From positions 1 to 7,817 of the forward strand of contig DAOWCB010000055.1 of NCBI GenBank assembly GCA_030633795.1: a stretch of DNA of 7,817 bases, written 5' to 3'. Origin of the DNA: Candidatus Aminicenantota bacterium. Lineage in GTDB: Bacteria > Acidobacteriota > Aminicenantia > Aminicenantales > Aminicenantaceae. This document shows positions 7,355 through 7,817 of the stretch, piece after piece (position 1 is the first letter of the stretch; each line of letters begins with the position of its first letter). The translations under genes and the position numbers were made by a program. The notes under the pieces are model-generated. The model saw only the letters and a program-made list of their open reading frames with translations, had not been told where the DNA came from and did not search any database.

Positions 7355-7366
7355 TGTCAGCTGACA
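7355..7366. repeat. Perfect 12-bp palindrome between divergent promoters, possible operator
   Basis: TGTCAGCTGACA reads the same on both strands. An overlapping inverted repeat, TCAGCT-GACA-AGCTGA, spans 7357-7372. The site is 22 bp upstream of the operon's -35 box and 37 bp upstream of the -35 box of the rightward promoter, a suitable place for a regulator acting on one or both. I do not recognise it as a known FadR, FabR, FapR or FabT site. Function is inferred from position and symmetry only. Confidence 0.4.
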
Positions 7367-7403
7367 AGCTGAAAAAGATGCCGTTCGGAAACACGCGAGT
7401 GAC

Positions 7404-7431
7404 TTGATATTCTTTTTGCAGGTAGTATAAT
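7404..7431 (+). promoter_or_regulatory. Sigma-70-type promoter facing the small gene and polA
   Basis: TTGATA (7404-7409, five of six consensus bases) and TATAAT (7426-7431, perfect) are 16 bp apart. The expected start of transcription is around 7437-7439, only about 3-5 nt before the ATG at 7442. The promoter probably serves the small gene and, through the 34-bp gap, polA. Confidence 0.8.
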
Positions 7432-7441
7432 GAAATAAGAA

Positions 7442-7693
7442 ATGGCAGGATATAACACAACAGTCACAAGAAGCGGAATAGACTTTCACGTCCAAACACA
7501 GGATAAGGGAAGACCGGCCAATTATGTGGAATCGACTGTATATAAGTCCGGCCAGGTTTTGTCTTCACGGAAGACTTTTTACACTTCTTTTCTCAACAGC
7601 CCAGATCTCCGGAATAAAATCAAAACCATCATCGAAGAGCAGCACAACACAATCCTAAAGGAAATCGCAGAAGGCAAGTTCGATCCCCTTTAG
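7442..7693 (+). CDS. Small conserved-looking protein of unknown function, near-leaderless
   Basis: The 83-residue product has no signal peptide or membrane segment. Visible features are FHVQTQDKG (16-24), a likely beta-rich middle up to SSRKTFY, then a charged, probably helical tail. From memory it resembles an uncharacterised small family with a YNT start and an FHVQT(E/Q)D motif in deltaproteobacteria and relatives; I could not verify this and assign no function. ATG 7442 is the first possible start, because an in-frame TAA lies two codons upstream at 7436-7438, and there is no other Met codon in the gene. No Shine-Dalgarno is present, and the -10 box ends 10 bp before the ATG, so the mRNA should be nearly leaderless. 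polA follows after 34 bp. Codon use looks like that of its neighbours. It is probably a real gene given promoter, frame and context. Confidence 0.75.
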   Translation: MAGYNTTVTRSGIDFHVQTQDKGRPANYVESTVYKSGQVLSSRKTFYTSFLNSPDLRNKIKTIIEEQHNTILKEIAEGKFDPL

Positions 7694-7727
7694 ATGAGAT
7701 ATCTCCTACAAACAAAAACACAGAGTT

Positions 7728-7817
7728 ATGAGTAAAAAGCGACTGTTTTTGATCGACGGGCATTCTCTTCTTTACCGGGCCTACTATGCCATCCGGCACC
7801 TTACGAACTCCCAAGGT
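7728..7817 (+). CDS. polA: DNA polymerase I, N-terminal start only (3' end beyond window)
   Basis: Thirty codons are visible from the ATG at 7728-7730 to the right edge, all open. The translation KRLFLIDGHSLLYRAYYAIR (residues 4-23) is the very well conserved opening of the 5'-3' exonuclease domain of Pol I. It includes the Asp (DGHSLLYRA) that helps bind the catalytic metal. Pol I removes RNA primers and fills gaps in replication and repair. The polymerase and proofreading domains cannot be seen. Only a weak CAGAG precedes the start, and the 34-bp gap to the small upstream gene suggests one transcript from the promoter at 7404-7431. A 5'-3' exonuclease alone (Xni/ExoIX type) is the alternative that the missing part would decide. 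Confidence 0.88.
   Translation, partial: MSKKRLFLIDGHSLLYRAYYAIRHLTNSQG

Noticed and set aside
7696..7705. 10-bp palindrome GAGATATCTC after the small gene
   Set aside because: Short, AT-containing and without a T run; neither a terminator nor clearly an operator, and such palindromes are common by chance in a window this size.
7629..7814. Minus-strand open frame across the small gene and the polA start
   Set aside because: It is antisense to the conserved polA N-terminus and shows no recognisable motif.
1..7817. CRISPR array, insertion sequence, toxin-antitoxin or defence system
   Set aside because: No direct repeat series, transposase, terminal inverted repeats or defence-type domains were seen; nearly all of the window is accounted for by housekeeping genes.

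Overview
The window holds a bacterial housekeeping region: one long minus-strand operon for ribosome assembly and fatty acid/phospholipid synthesis, with the two electron transfer flavoprotein (ETF) subunits at its distal end. It is flanked by a truncated peptidase gene on the left and the first codons of DNA polymerase I on the right, both on the plus strand. The base composition is moderate (a little under 50% GC by eye), genes are tightly packed, and Shine-Dalgarno sites are mostly strong. The gene order yceD-rpmF-plsX-(fabH-fabD)-fabG-acpP-fabF is the classic one of Gram-negative bacteria. Together with etfBA this fits an anaerobic, fatty-acid-using lineage such as Desulfobacterota ('deltaproteobacteria'). 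That placement is an inference from gene content and remembered protein resemblance, and I hold it with moderate to low confidence.

Layout, left to right. Positions 3-1418 (+) are the C-terminal two thirds of an M3-family metallopeptidase of the Dcp type. Its stop lies 10 bp from the stop of etfA, which reads towards it. Positions 1429-7278 (-) hold eight genes, read from right to left: yceD (DUF177), rpmF, plsX, fabG, acpP, fabF, etfB and etfA. Intergenic gaps are 0, 13, 9, 35, 15, 32 and 13 bp, so a single transcript is likely. It probably starts from a perfect-consensus promoter at 7305-7332. Positions 7279-7441 are a 163-bp divergent intergenic region with that promoter, a second strong promoter facing right (7404-7431) and a perfect 12-bp palindrome between them. 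Positions 7442-7693 (+) encode a small protein of unknown function whose start codon lies only about 10 bp beyond a -10 box. polA begins at 7728 and runs off the window.

Functionally, YceD and L32 serve 50S subunit synthesis. PlsX connects acyl-ACP to phospholipid synthesis, and AcpP, FabG and FabF run the acyl-ACP elongation cycle. EtfAB normally take electrons from acyl-CoA dehydrogenases in acyl-CoA oxidation, so the operon joins fatty acid synthesis to a redox partner of fatty acid breakdown. Two genes usual at this locus, fabH and fabD, are absent between plsX and fabG. I see no CRISPR array, insertion sequence, tRNA or rRNA, and no clear novel defence or mobile system. The best leads are the etfBA linkage, the missing fabH/fabD, and the nearly leaderless small gene with a palindrome in the divergent promoter region.
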